DNA of 64,000 bases from Deltaproteobacteria bacterium (GCA_019310535.1 JAFDED010000005.1:1-64000); one strand, 5' to 3'; positions 42,763 to 52,153 are shown, numbered from the stretch's first letter. The notes: generated by a model not told the origin, from the sequence alone. Numbers and translations: made by a program.

Positions 42763-43230
42763 ATGACACGCAAACCAATCACACCTGAAGGATACAGAAA
42801 GCTTCTGGCAAGGCTGGACCATCTCAAGCGGGTTGAAATGCCGAAAATTGTGCAGGCCATCGAAGAGGCCAGGGAGCATGGAGACATCTCCGAGAACGCC
42901 GAGTTCCATGCTGCAAAAGAGCAGCAAGGAATCATTCAGGCTCAGATTCACGACATCCAGGCACGCCTGAGCAACCTGAATATCGTGGATGTGGATCAAC
43001 TTTCCATGGACCACGTGACCTTTGGCTCAACGGTGGTGCTGGAAGATCTGGACAACGGGCAAAAGGTCACTTACCAGCTTGTTGGAGAGGATGAGGCAGA
43101 TCCCGGTGCCGGAAAGATCTCTATCATTTCTCCTGTGGCCTTAGCTTTGAAGGGAAAGAAAATCGGTGAAGAGATTCAGGTTCGAACGCCGAAAGGAATC
43201 AGAGAATTCGAGGTTCTGGATATTCGCTGA
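42763..43230 (+). CDS. greA: Transcription elongation factor GreA
   Basis: PITPEGYRKLLARLDHLKRVEMPKIVQAIEEAREHGDISENAEFHAAKEQQ. Confidence 0.96.
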   Translation: MTRKPITPEGYRKLLARLDHLKRVEMPKIVQAIEEAREHGDISENAEFHAAKEQQGIIQAQIHDIQARLSNLNIVDVDQLSMDHVTFGSTVVLEDLDNGQKVTYQLVGEDEADPGAGKISIISPVALALKGKKIGEEIQVRTPKGIREFEVLDIR

Positions 43231-43554
43231 TTCAATTTGTAAATTTATTTCTTGATCTTACTGGTATTTTCCTGTAGGGTAAATTCTTGTTATGAATAAA
43301 CCAGCGTTGGTGCTCTTTGTGGTATTCGTCGGACATGTCAAGCCCGAAAAAGCTCCCGCCGGGTGGAATGAAAGAGGCGTTTTCAAAATGATTACCGGAT
43401 TTGGATAGAGAAATTATACGCCGAAGAAAGGAAATCCCGGTATTACTAATAATTGCTCCGCCAGCAATCCCTGCTGAGAGGTAACGTCAGCGCACACCGG
43501 GGGACAACTACCACGACTATTCCAACAATGTTAATATGATTAATAACGTCAGAG

Positions 43555-43778
43555 CCTCGGGCCGGGGGAGAGACCATTACGGGGCGCCGAAGGGGCAAGG
43601 AATATTGAAACTCTCAGGCAAAAGGACCCCGGTTCACTGATCTTCTGGAGAGTCCGGTATTTAAGGCGTAGTCCTGTGGAAGCAGGCCTTTTGCTGTGTA
43701 CGCCGGCACCGAAGGGGCAAACCCGCATCTACCGTGATGTATCGTGGGTGAATCTCTCAGGTAAAAGGACAGAAGAAG
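43555..43778 (+). ncRNA. Tandem glycine riboswitch (gcvT element)
   Basis: Two aptamer cores: gggagagacc...gcgccgaaggggcaa...aaactctcaggcaaaaggacccc and ctggagagtcc...gcaccgaaggggcaaacc...gaatctctcaggtaaaaggacag, directly upstream of gcvH. Confidence 0.95.
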
Positions 43779-43820
43779 GATGTTTGGCGGACATTCTTCT
43801 TCTGTCCTTTTATTTTTTTT
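43764..43820 (+). terminator. Intrinsic terminator of the riboswitch expression platform
   Basis: aaaggacagaagaaggatgt-ttggcgg-acattcttcttctgtcctttt + U-tract (20-bp stem, one G.U). Confidence 0.93.
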
Positions 43821-43841
43821 AGCATGAGGAAAGGAGGCAGT

Positions 43842-44228
43842 ATGAATTTCCCGGATGAACTTCGTTATGCAAAGACTCATGAATGGGCTCGAAAGGAAGG
43901 CGGCGAGGCTGTGGTGGGAATCACGGACTTCGCACAGGATGCGCTGGGAGATGTGGTTTTCGTTGATCTCCCTCAAGAAGGCGTCACGTTCAAGGCAGGA
44001 GACGTTTTCGGTTCCATAGAGTCTGTGAAAGCGGTATCGGAACTTTACGCCCCACTCAGCGGTGAAGTGGCGGCCATTAACAACGGTTTGGAAGAGCATC
44101 CTGAATGGGTCAACGATGATCCATACGGGCAGGGCTGGATGATTCGTCTCCGCCCTTCATCTCCGGATGAATGGGACCGGCTGGAAACTGCGGAATCTTA
44201 CAAGAAGGGCCTGGAGAGAGAGGAATAG
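43842..44228 (+). CDS. gcvH: Glycine cleavage system H protein
   Basis: YAKTHEWARKEGGEAVVGITDFAQDALGDVVFVDLP; lipoyl-Lys ESVKAVSEL; strong SD aaaggagg. Confidence 0.96.
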   Translation: MNFPDELRYAKTHEWARKEGGEAVVGITDFAQDALGDVVFVDLPQEGVTFKAGDVFGSIESVKAVSELYAPLSGEVAAINNGLEEHPEWVNDDPYGQGWMIRLRPSSPDEWDRLETAESYKKGLEREE

Positions 44229-44277
44229 AGGTGACGCAAATATTTCAACCGTGAAACATCCCCAAAGGGAGGTTGCA

Positions 44278-45621
44278 ATGCCATACATTCCAGCCACTCA
44301 AGAGGAATTAACCGCTATGCTCAGGACAATGGGCATAGAGCGAGTGGATGAGCTCTTCGAGTCGGTGCCCCCTGAAATACGGTTGAAGGGACCGCTCAAC
44401 CTGCCGCCCTCCATGTCGGAACCCGACCTTATGGCCCATCTCCGGAAGCTGGCCGGGGAGAATGCCTCCTCCTGGCTTTCTTTTTTGGGTGGAGGAATCT
44501 ATCCCCACTACATTCCCGCAGTCGTGGATCATCTGGCGGGAAGGGCTGAGTTTGTTACCGCCTATACTCCATATCAGGCCGAAGCCAGCCAGGGAACGCT
44601 TCAGGCCATCTTCGAGTACCAAAGCCTGATCTGCATGCTCTCCGGGATGGATATTTCCAATGCCTCCATGTATGACGGTGCGTCCGCCCTGGCCGAGGCT
44701 GCCCTTATGGCCTGCAGAGCCAGCAGCAAGTGCAAACTGCTCATCAGCGCCGGCGTTCACCCCCAGTATCGGGCAGTGGTGCGAACTCTTGGGTCTGCCA
44801 TGGGAATGAGTCTGCTCGACATTCCTCTTGGCGAGAATGGACAGACCAGGAACCCCCGGGAGTTCCTGGATGGCGAAACAGCGGCCGTCCTTATCCAGAG
44901 CCCCAACTACTTCGGGTGCATCGAGGATTTGAAGACAGCGGCGGAATCGGCCCACAAAAAAGGGGCATTGCTGGTGGCATGTGCTACCGAGGCCTTGTCC
45001 TTGGGATTGCTCAAGCCCCCCGGCGCCCAGGGCGCGGACATCTTCGTGGCAGAAGGGCAGTCATTTGGTTTACCCCAATCGTTCGGTGGTCCCTTGCTGG
45101 GCATTCTGGCCGTTCGTCAGGAGCAGCTTCGCCGCATGCCGGGGCGGTTGGTGGGACAGACCGTTGACAGGCGGGGTAACACCGGCTACGTGTTGACACT
45201 GGCTGCCCGGGAGCAGCACATCAGGCGAGAGAAAGCAACTTCCAACATATGCACCAACGAATCGCTCATGGCCCTCAGAGCGGCCGTATACCTGTGCACC
45301 CTCGGCCCCCGCGGACTCCGGGAAGTGGCACGGCTTAACCTCCTCAAGGCGCGATACGCCCGGGAGCGCATCGCGTCTCTCCCCGGGTTCCGAATGGCCT
45401 TCTCCGCACCGGTGTTCAATGAGTTCACCGTCTATACACCCAGGCCTGCTGCGAAGATTCTCGAAGCCCTCCGTAGTCGTCGAATCCATGGAGGCATCGA
45501 TGTTTCCCGGCACATTCCCGGCGGAGGAGACACCCTTTTGATCTGTGTGACCGAAATGCACTCGAAGGAAGATATAGACAGCCTCTGCGCAGCCCTTGCC
45601 GATGGAGGACGAGAAGAATGA
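44278..45621 (+). CDS. gcvPA: Glycine dehydrogenase (decarboxylating) subunit 1
   Basis: MPYIPATQEELTAMLRTMGIERVDELFESVP; typical GcvPA. Confidence 0.95.
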   Translation: MPYIPATQEELTAMLRTMGIERVDELFESVPPEIRLKGPLNLPPSMSEPDLMAHLRKLAGENASSWLSFLGGGIYPHYIPAVVDHLAGRAEFVTAYTPYQAEASQGTLQAIFEYQSLICMLSGMDISNASMYDGASALAEAALMACRASSKCKLLISAGVHPQYRAVVRTLGSAMGMSLLDIPLGENGQTRNPREFLDGETAAVLIQSPNYFGCIEDLKTAAESAHKKGALLVACATEALSLGLLKPPGAQGADIFVAEGQSFGLPQSFGGPLLGILAVRQEQLRRMPGRLVGQTVDRRGNTGYVLTLAAREQHIRREKATSNICTNESLMALRAAVYLCTLGPRGLREVARLNLLKARYARERIASLPGFRMAFSAPVFNEFTVYTPRPAAKILEALRSRRIHGGIDVSRHIPGGGDTLLICVTEMHSKEDIDSLCAALADGGREE

Positions 45622-47126
45622 CCGATATGCACAATAGGGAACTCGGCCTGCAAATGGATGAGCCGCTGATTTTCAATCGGGGGGCGCCCGGACGCCGCGC
45701 CTTCATTCCGTCCCCTTGCGATGTGCCCGAGGTGGAGGCGGAGAAGCTCATCCCTCCTGATTTGATCAGGGAGGATGTGGATGGATTCCCCGAGGTCAGC
45801 CAGGTGGAACTGGTTCGCCACTTCACCCGGCTGTCTCAGTGGAACATGGGGATAGACACTGCCTTCTATCCGCTGGGCTCGTGTACTATGAAATACAACC
45901 CCAAGGTCAATGAGGAGGCCGCCGCCCTGCACGGGTTCTCGGAGCTTCACCCCTGTGTGGATCAACGGGATGCCCAGGGTATCCTGCGGTTGATGCTTGA
46001 GTTGGAGCGGTGCCTGTGCGAAATCAGCGGCATGTCGCGGGTAGCGCTCCAGCCCGCTGCGGGCGCACAGGGGGAGCTTACGGCAATGCTGATGATCCGC
46101 GCCTATCACGCAGGGCGCGGGGATACCCGACGGCGCGTGATCCTACCTGACTCCTCCCATGGGACCAATCCCGCATCCACGGCGCTTTGCGGCTATGAGG
46201 CGGAAACAATCCCCAGCGACCGGCGGGGGCTTGTGGACACCGCTGTCCTGCGAAAACGCCTTGGCCCCGATGTAGCGGCCCTCATGCTGACCAATCCTAA
46301 CACTCTGGGATTGTTCGAGCGGGACATCCTGGAGATAAACCGGCTTGCGCACGAAGCCGGGACCCTGGTTCACTGCGATGGGGCAAACCTCAACGCCATT
46401 GTCGGGGTCTGCCGTCCGGGAGACATGGGCTTCGACACCATCCAGTTCAACCCGCACAAAACCTTCTCTACGCCTCACGGTGGCGGGGGACCCGGTGCGG
46501 GCCCCACTGGAGTATCGGAAACGCTGGTTCCCTATCTGCCCGTTCCCACGGTTGAGATGGATGATGGCCAATTACGGCTCGAGTACAACCGGCCGCACAC
46601 CATAGGCCGTGTCCGCTCTTTCTACGGCAACGTCGGGGTGATGGTCAGGGCCTACGCGTACATCCTCGCTCTGGGATCCGAAGGTATCAGGCGAGTCGCC
46701 GAAGCAGCCGTGATCAACGCCAATTATCTGCTGCAGCGGCTTGAGGCCAAATATCCGCCGAAATACGGTAGGCCATGCATGCACGAGTTCGTACTGGATG
46801 ACAGCAAACTGGCCCCCTTCGGTGTATCCACCCTTGACGTGGCCAAGCGGCTCATCGACTATGGTTTTCACCCCCCCACCATATACTTCCCGCTCATCGT
46901 CAGTGGAGCCCTGATGGTTGAGCCGACGGAGACTGAGACGCGGGAAACACTGGATTCATTTGCGAAAGCCTTGGAGGCCATTGCGCAAGAGGCCCAGAAG
47001 GACCCGGAGATATTACATCAGGCCCCTCACTTAACCAGGCTGAGCCGCCTAGACGAGACCCGGGCCGCCCGCAAACCCATATTGCGTTGGACCCCCGGTT
47101 TGTCTCCCTCTGGTAACGATAAATGA
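45618..47126 (+). CDS. gcvPB: Glycine dehydrogenase (decarboxylating) subunit 2
   Basis: Start overlaps gcvPA stop; PLP motif NPHKTFSTPHGGGGPGAGP. Confidence 0.95.
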   Translation: MTDMHNRELGLQMDEPLIFNRGAPGRRAFIPSPCDVPEVEAEKLIPPDLIREDVDGFPEVSQVELVRHFTRLSQWNMGIDTAFYPLGSCTMKYNPKVNEEAAALHGFSELHPCVDQRDAQGILRLMLELERCLCEISGMSRVALQPAAGAQGELTAMLMIRAYHAGRGDTRRRVILPDSSHGTNPASTALCGYEAETIPSDRRGLVDTAVLRKRLGPDVAALMLTNPNTLGLFERDILEINRLAHEAGTLVHCDGANLNAIVGVCRPGDMGFDTIQFNPHKTFSTPHGGGGPGAGPTGVSETLVPYLPVPTVEMDDGQLRLEYNRPHTIGRVRSFYGNVGVMVRAYAYILALGSEGIRRVAEAAVINANYLLQRLEAKYPPKYGRPCMHEFVLDDSKLAPFGVSTLDVAKRLIDYGFHPPTIYFPLIVSGALMVEPTETETRETLDSFAKALEAIAQEAQKDPEILHQAPHLTRLSRLDETRAARKPILRWTPGLSPSGNDK

Positions 47127-47204
47127 TAAAAAGGATTATCCTATTAGGTCAGCAAATAAAGCTTTTATTAAATTCTTATTGCTTAACCATTGAACCGAAA
47201 GCTG

Positions 47205-47478
47205 TGATTCAATACCGGCCGAACCTTAATGGCATTCAGGTTCCATGAGGGGTGGCCCGGACAATTTATTGTCCGGGCTGCGCAGCAGCAAGAGGCAGTA
47301 CATGGCTCGTTTAATGGTTCCCGGGCGCGGGGTGCACCGGGCAAAACCTCTTGCCGCTTCGCGACCCGGACGACAAGTCGTCCGGGCCACCCCAACAACA
47401 TCCTGCATCTATTATTGGCGGCAATTTGACTGTAATATCGTTGATCAATATGTTGCTGATCAACGCGGATAATTCTAA
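47205..47478 (+). repeat. Dispersed hairpin-ended element, copy 2 (core 47250..47393)
   Basis: Core ggggtggcccggacaatttattgtccgggctgcgcagcagcaagagg...cctcttgccgcttcgcgacccggacgacaagtcgtccgggccacccc; flanks also conserved with copy 3. Confidence 0.9.
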
Positions 47479-47583
47479 TGATAAATAAAGGAAATTTACC
47501 GCAGAGATCACAGAGAAAGAAAACAAAAAATCTCTCTATATTTTCTCAGTATGCTCTGCGGTAAAAATAATAAGGAAGAGCCT

Positions 47584-48519
47584 ATGGAATGGATCTGTGT
47601 TGCTGCTCCGGCCAGCATCGGCAATGCCGGGCCGGGATATGATGCCCTGGGGGTGGCGGTCACCGGTCCCGGTGATCGGGTTTGGGCCCGCCGGGTCCCT
47701 CAGTCAGGCATTTTCATCAAAGAGATCCTGGGCTTCTCTCATGGAATTCCAATGGAACCGGGGTCAAACAGCGTGGGCATTGCCGCCAGAGGTGTCCTGG
47801 ACGCTCTGGGTGTGAAGGAAGGGCTGGAGCTGAGGATAAGCAAGGGGATCCCGCCGGCAAGCGGGTTGGGCAGCAGCGCCGCAAGTGCCTGCGCCGGTGC
47901 GTTTGCCGCCAACGCCGTTTTTGAATACCCCTTGCCCCGGGAGAAGCTGCTTCCTTTCTGTACAGAGTCTGAGCGAGCCACATCGGGAGACGCATACGCG
48001 GACAACGTGGCCGCCAGCCTCCTGGGAGGACTGGTGCTCATCCAGGGCACCGATCCCGTCGAGGCGATCTCACTGGGCGCTTTGGAAGGAGTATACTTCG
48101 TCGTCGCCACACCCAGGTTCACCCTGACCACCCGGGAAAGCCGGGGGGTGGTGCCCAAGGACATTCCCATAAAGGCCGCTGTGGCAAATATGTCGGCCGT
48201 AGCCTCTGTGGTGGCAGGCCTGTTAACTAAGGACGTCAAATTGTTCGGTAGGGGGATTCAGGACCATCTGGTTGAGCCGTTCCGAAGTCCGCTTATTCCC
48301 GGTTTCCATGAGATAAAGGCTGCCGCCCTCGATGCAGGAGCCCTGGGATGCGCTATATCCGGATCCGGCCCCAGTATATTCGCTGTTACCGGGAGCGATG
48401 ATGTCGCCCGTGTTGTGGGAGAACGGATGCGTGCAGGCTTCATGGAACATGGGCTTGAATCCGAAATCCGCCTCGCCGTCATGGATGTTCAAGGAACGAA
48501 AATAGTGTCGCCGGAATGA
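47584..48519 (+). CDS. thrB: Homoserine kinase
   Basis: VAAPASIGNAGPGYDALGVAV...GIPPASGLGSSAASACAGA GHMP kinase motif. Confidence 0.88.
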   Translation: MEWICVAAPASIGNAGPGYDALGVAVTGPGDRVWARRVPQSGIFIKEILGFSHGIPMEPGSNSVGIAARGVLDALGVKEGLELRISKGIPPASGLGSSAASACAGAFAANAVFEYPLPREKLLPFCTESERATSGDAYADNVAASLLGGLVLIQGTDPVEAISLGALEGVYFVVATPRFTLTTRESRGVVPKDIPIKAAVANMSAVASVVAGLLTKDVKLFGRGIQDHLVEPFRSPLIPGFHEIKAAALDAGALGCAISGSGPSIFAVTGSDDVARVVGERMRAGFMEHGLESEIRLAVMDVQGTKIVSPE

Positions 48520-48598
48520 AAGAGAATAAGGATGCACGTTCTCCGAAAATAAGCATCCCCAATTTTCTAGTTCTCCGGAATAAGGGAGATGTAATGAC

Positions 48599-51500
48599 AT
48601 GAGTGCAAGAAAACAGACAGGAAAAAAGGATTTAAACAAGATGGAACCGACTGCGGGGCCGATTCTCAAGCACACAGATCCCTTTGTTGCCCGGCTTGTG
48701 CAGATGGAGGAGGAGCGCCAGGAAGAAAAAATAATCCTGATACCATCGGAGAGCTATTGTCCTCAGCCGGTGCGGGAGGCACTGGCCACCGGCTTTGGCA
48801 ATCTCTATGCGGAAGGTCATCCCCCGCCGCGGATGCTTAACGAGGAGCGGGACAGATTGGAAGACGTTGAGCGCCAGAGGGCTTTGATCCGGCGCTATGC
48901 CAACCGTCGATACTACAAGGGCTGCGAGTTCGCTGATATAGTGGAGGCGCTGGCCTGCAAGAGGGTGTGCAGGCTGTTTGCCACACGCACTCATCCTCCA
49001 GAGACCATCCATGCCAACGTGCAGCCCCTTTCCGGCGCGGCGGCCAACAACGCCGTGTACGAGGCATTTATGCGCCCCGGGGACACTCTCCTGGGGCTGC
49101 GTCTGAGTATGGGAGGGCATCTCACTCACGGAAGTCCCCAGAACCGGTCAGGGCGGCATTATCGAGTTGTTTCCTACGAAGTTGACCCGAACACAAGCCA
49201 GTTGGACTACGATGGCATCGAGCGCATGGCCCGCGAATACCTTCCGAGAATTATTGTAGCAGGCTTCAGCGCTTTCCCTTGGGCCGTGGACTGGCGCCGG
49301 TTGCGCCGCATCGCCGACAATATCCCCGATTGCCTGATACTGGCAGACGTAGCCCACACCGCCGGACTTATCGTGGCGGGCGTCTATCCCAACCCCATCG
49401 ATTTCGCCCACGCGGTCTCCTTCACCACTCACAAGACGATGTGCGGTCCCAGGGGCGCCGTGATTCTCACCACCGACCCGGCCATGGCAAGAGAGGTGGA
49501 CGATGCCGTGTTTCCCGGTGAGCAGGGGGGCCCCCACTTCCATTCCATCGCGGCCAAAGCGGTGGCCTTCCAACTGGCCTCCATGCCCGAGTTCCGGGCC
49601 CTCCAGAGCCGGACAGTCGAGAACGCCAAGAGCCTGGCTGCGTCGATGGAGCAGAGAGGCCTCAATATCGCTTACGGCGGTACTAACTCGCACCTGCTGC
49701 TGGTAGACCTGCGAAAGATGAAAACCCCCACCGGGGAGAGGCTCTCCGGCGAGATCGCCTCCCGCATTCTCGAACTGGCCGGACTGGTGGTCAATAAAAA
49801 CCCCATTTGGGATGACGAAGATGCGGCTCACCCGAGCGCCGTAAGATTGGGAACCACATGGGCGAGCCAGCGCGGCATGGGCCCGGAAGAAATGGATGTC
49901 ATCGCGGAGGTCATCCATGACATTCTGACGCACATCCACCCGTTTCATTATATAACCTCCGACTGTATTGTGGGGCGCGGCAAAATAGATCACCGCGTGC
50001 TGAGACGGTGTCAGGAGCGCGTGGGATCCCTGGTGAAGCCTCAACCTGCCCCATCAGTGAAGACCGGCGGCGAGCAGGAAGGGCCCGCATGGATATCCAT
50101 CCGGGGGGATGAGGAGCGAGTCCGCACGTTCCTCCATGAGGCCTTTACGGCGGACCTTTACGGCATAAAGCCGGGAGAGGTCCGTCCATCACTGATCCTG
50201 GACAGCGAGGGAAAGGTGCTGGATCGGGTTGTGACCGGTGGTGTGGAAGGCAGGAACGGCGAACTTAACGTGTTGTTGGCGACATCTCCTGCTCGAAGGG
50301 ATCATATCGTTGCATGGCTTGAGAGCCTTTCAGATGGATATGCGCTCTTCAACAAGAACGATGTGCTGGCTAAAGTACATGGTCCGGTAATGGTGAAGCC
50401 GCTTCCTTCGGGGATGCAAGGGCCGCCGGCGATGGCCAATGCCTGGGCGAAGGACCCCCCGCAGCAAGCGGCTGCGATCGAGGAACTGGCACGAGAGGAG
50501 CCCGGTCTTGTCGCCTATAAGAAAGCGTTCTTTGTGGGGAAAGAATCGCTGAATGCCCCGGCCCGGCAGGAAATGAAGCCGTTTCGTTTCCGCCCCCCGG
50601 AAGGGCCTCTCAAGCGCACGTGCCTGTATGATGAGCATGTACGGGTAGTCGCCCCCAACTATATAATTCCCTTCGCGGGCTGGGAGATGCCGGTTCGCTA
50701 CGGCCTGATTGCACAGGAACACAGGGCGGTTCGGGAGTGTGCCGGGCTCTTCGACGTGGCCCACATGGGGATACTGGAGGTGAGCGGGCCGTTCGCCGGG
50801 AGGTTCCTGGATCTATCTACCACCAACTCCATCATCAACCTGATCCCCGGGAGGGCCATGTATGGTTATATTTTGGACGGTGATGGAGAGGTCGTGGACG
50901 ACACCATGATCTACCGGGCGGAGCGGGACCGCTTCATGATGGTGGTCAACGCCGTTAACACCGACCGAGTGATCGCCTGGCTTACTTATCTCAACGACGG
51001 CGGCCTGCTGCCCGGCCCGGACGGCCCTGCGACGCTGGAAGGGAAGGCAACCATTAGGAACCTGAAGGATCCCTCCGCGGGCGATGATCAGCGAATCGAC
51101 ATGGCCCTCCAGGGGCCGAGGTCCATGGATATCCTGACCCGGGTCCTGCGCTTCAAGGCGGACCACGCGCGCCTGGAGCAGTTGCTTCACAATGACTTCA
51201 TCGACCTGGAGCTTGCGGGTGCGCCAGCCCGTGTGTCGCGAACTGGCTATACCGGGGCCGAGATGGGCTTCGAGATTTACATCCACCCCCAGGCGGCGCC
51301 GTTGTTGTGGCGCCAGTTACTGGATGCAGGGAAGCCCCTGGGTCTGGTGCCCTGTGGGCTGGGCGCGAGGGATTCCCTGCGCACCGAGGCCGGGCTGCCC
51401 CTCCACGGCCATGAGCTGGCAGGGGAGCATCACATCTCTCCCATAGAGGCGGGCTACGCGGCTTTCGTAAAGATGCACAAGCCCTTCTTCGTGGGCCGGG

Positions 51501-51874
51501 AGGTCATGCGGCGCCACCTCGTGAAGCCTGAGCGCGGCGTTGTGCGGTTCCAGGTGATAACCCGTTCCCCCCGGATGCTCAACCCCGGCGATCCCGTGGT
51601 GGACCGCCAGGGGGCGTTTGTAGGACGCGTGACCAGTGCGGCCATGGCCGGCGACAGGCTGGTGGGGATGGCACTGGTTAAGCACGCATACACCAGGCCT
51701 GGGACGCGCCTGAGCATCTTCCCTGTCCGGGGCAAGATACCGGAGGGAGTGGAGCCGCTGGAGAACATCGTAGCCCGAGGCCGTGCCGCCATCCCTGTGG
51801 AGGCGGAGGTGTTGCTGAGGTTCATGACGCCGCCCGAGATAAGCCAGGCCGCGGAGCGTGTCTCCGCCGGGTAA
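48599..51874 (+). CDS. Fused serine hydroxymethyltransferase - (degenerate GcvT-like segment) - aminomethyltransferase
   Basis: SHMT half: IILIPSESYC, RYYKGCEFADIVE, SFTTHKTMCGPRGA; C-terminal GcvT: IPFAGWEMPVRYG, DGEVVDDTMIYR, GLGARDSLRTEAGLPLHGHEL. Confidence 0.93.
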   Translation: MSARKQTGKKDLNKMEPTAGPILKHTDPFVARLVQMEEERQEEKIILIPSESYCPQPVREALATGFGNLYAEGHPPPRMLNEERDRLEDVERQRALIRRYANRRYYKGCEFADIVEALACKRVCRLFATRTHPPETIHANVQPLSGAAANNAVYEAFMRPGDTLLGLRLSMGGHLTHGSPQNRSGRHYRVVSYEVDPNTSQLDYDGIERMAREYLPRIIVAGFSAFPWAVDWRRLRRIADNIPDCLILADVAHTAGLIVAGVYPNPIDFAHAVSFTTHKTMCGPRGAVILTTDPAMAREVDDAVFPGEQGGPHFHSIAAKAVAFQLASMPEFRALQSRTVENAKSLAASMEQRGLNIAYGGTNSHLLLVDLRKMKTPTGERLSGEIASRILELAGLVVNKNPIWDDEDAAHPSAVRLGTTWASQRGMGPEEMDVIAEVIHDILTHIHPFHYITSDCIVGRGKIDHRVLRRCQERVGSLVKPQPAPSVKTGGEQEGPAWISIRGDEERVRTFLHEAFTADLYGIKPGEVRPSLILDSEGKVLDRVVTGGVEGRNGELNVLLATSPARRDHIVAWLESLSDGYALFNKNDVLAKVHGPVMVKPLPSGMQGPPAMANAWAKDPPQQAAAIEELAREEPGLVAYKKAFFVGKESLNAPARQEMKPFRFRPPEGPLKRTCLYDEHVRVVAPNYIIPFAGWEMPVRYGLIAQEHRAVRECAGLFDVAHMGILEVSGPFAGRFLDLSTTNSIINLIPGRAMYGYILDGDGEVVDDTMIYRAERDRFMMVVNAVNTDRVIAWLTYLNDGGLLPGPDGPATLEGKATIRNLKDPSAGDDQRIDMALQGPRSMDILTRVLRFKADHARLEQLLHNDFIDLELAGAPARVSRTGYTGAEMGFEIYIHPQAAPLLWRQLLDAGKPLGLVPCGLGARDSLRTEAGLPLHGHELAGEHHISPIEAGYAAFVKMHKPFFVGREVMRRHLVKPERGVVRFQVITRSPRMLNPGDPVVDRQGAFVGRVTSAAMAGDRLVGMALVKHAYTRPGTRLSIFPVRGKIPEGVEPLENIVARGRAAIPVEAEVLLRFMTPPEISQAAERVSAG

Positions 51875-52057
51875 GACATACCACGGATTCACGAATATGT
51901 GTGTTAATATTTCAGGAACAAGCGGTTTTATTCCTTGACATTTTTTCACAAAAAGTTAATATGGGATTCATGATCGATACGTGTATATTATATTGAAAAG
52001 TTTTGATTTTTTTAACCCGAAGCCCTTTCACAAAGGGGAACCGGGATGACGTCAAAG

Positions 52058-52110
52058 ACAAAACGAGACCCCATTTTTTCTGGCAGCGAGAAGATGGGGC
52101 CTTGTTTTGT
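52058..52110. other. Large imperfect stem-loop (17-bp arms, 3 mismatches)
   Basis: acaaaacgagaccccat ... atggggccttgttttgt. Confidence 0.6.
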
Positions 52111-52153
52111 GGAATGTAAAATAATCGATAATCTCAAAAAATGATTTTGAAAT

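Noticed and set aside
43292-43408. 38-codon ORF (MNKPALVLFVVFVGHVKPEKAPAGWNERG...) upstream of the riboswitch
   Set aside because: Too short, no RBS and no recognisable motif.
47229-47429. 66-aa ORF conserved at 47229, 58370 and (partly) 9419 (FHEGWPGQFIVRAAQQQEAVHGSF...)
   Set aside because: Conservation follows the hairpin-ended DNA repeat; substitutions preserve base pairing, copy 3 has an in-frame 3-nt loss in a hairpin arm, and there is no convincing ribosome binding site.
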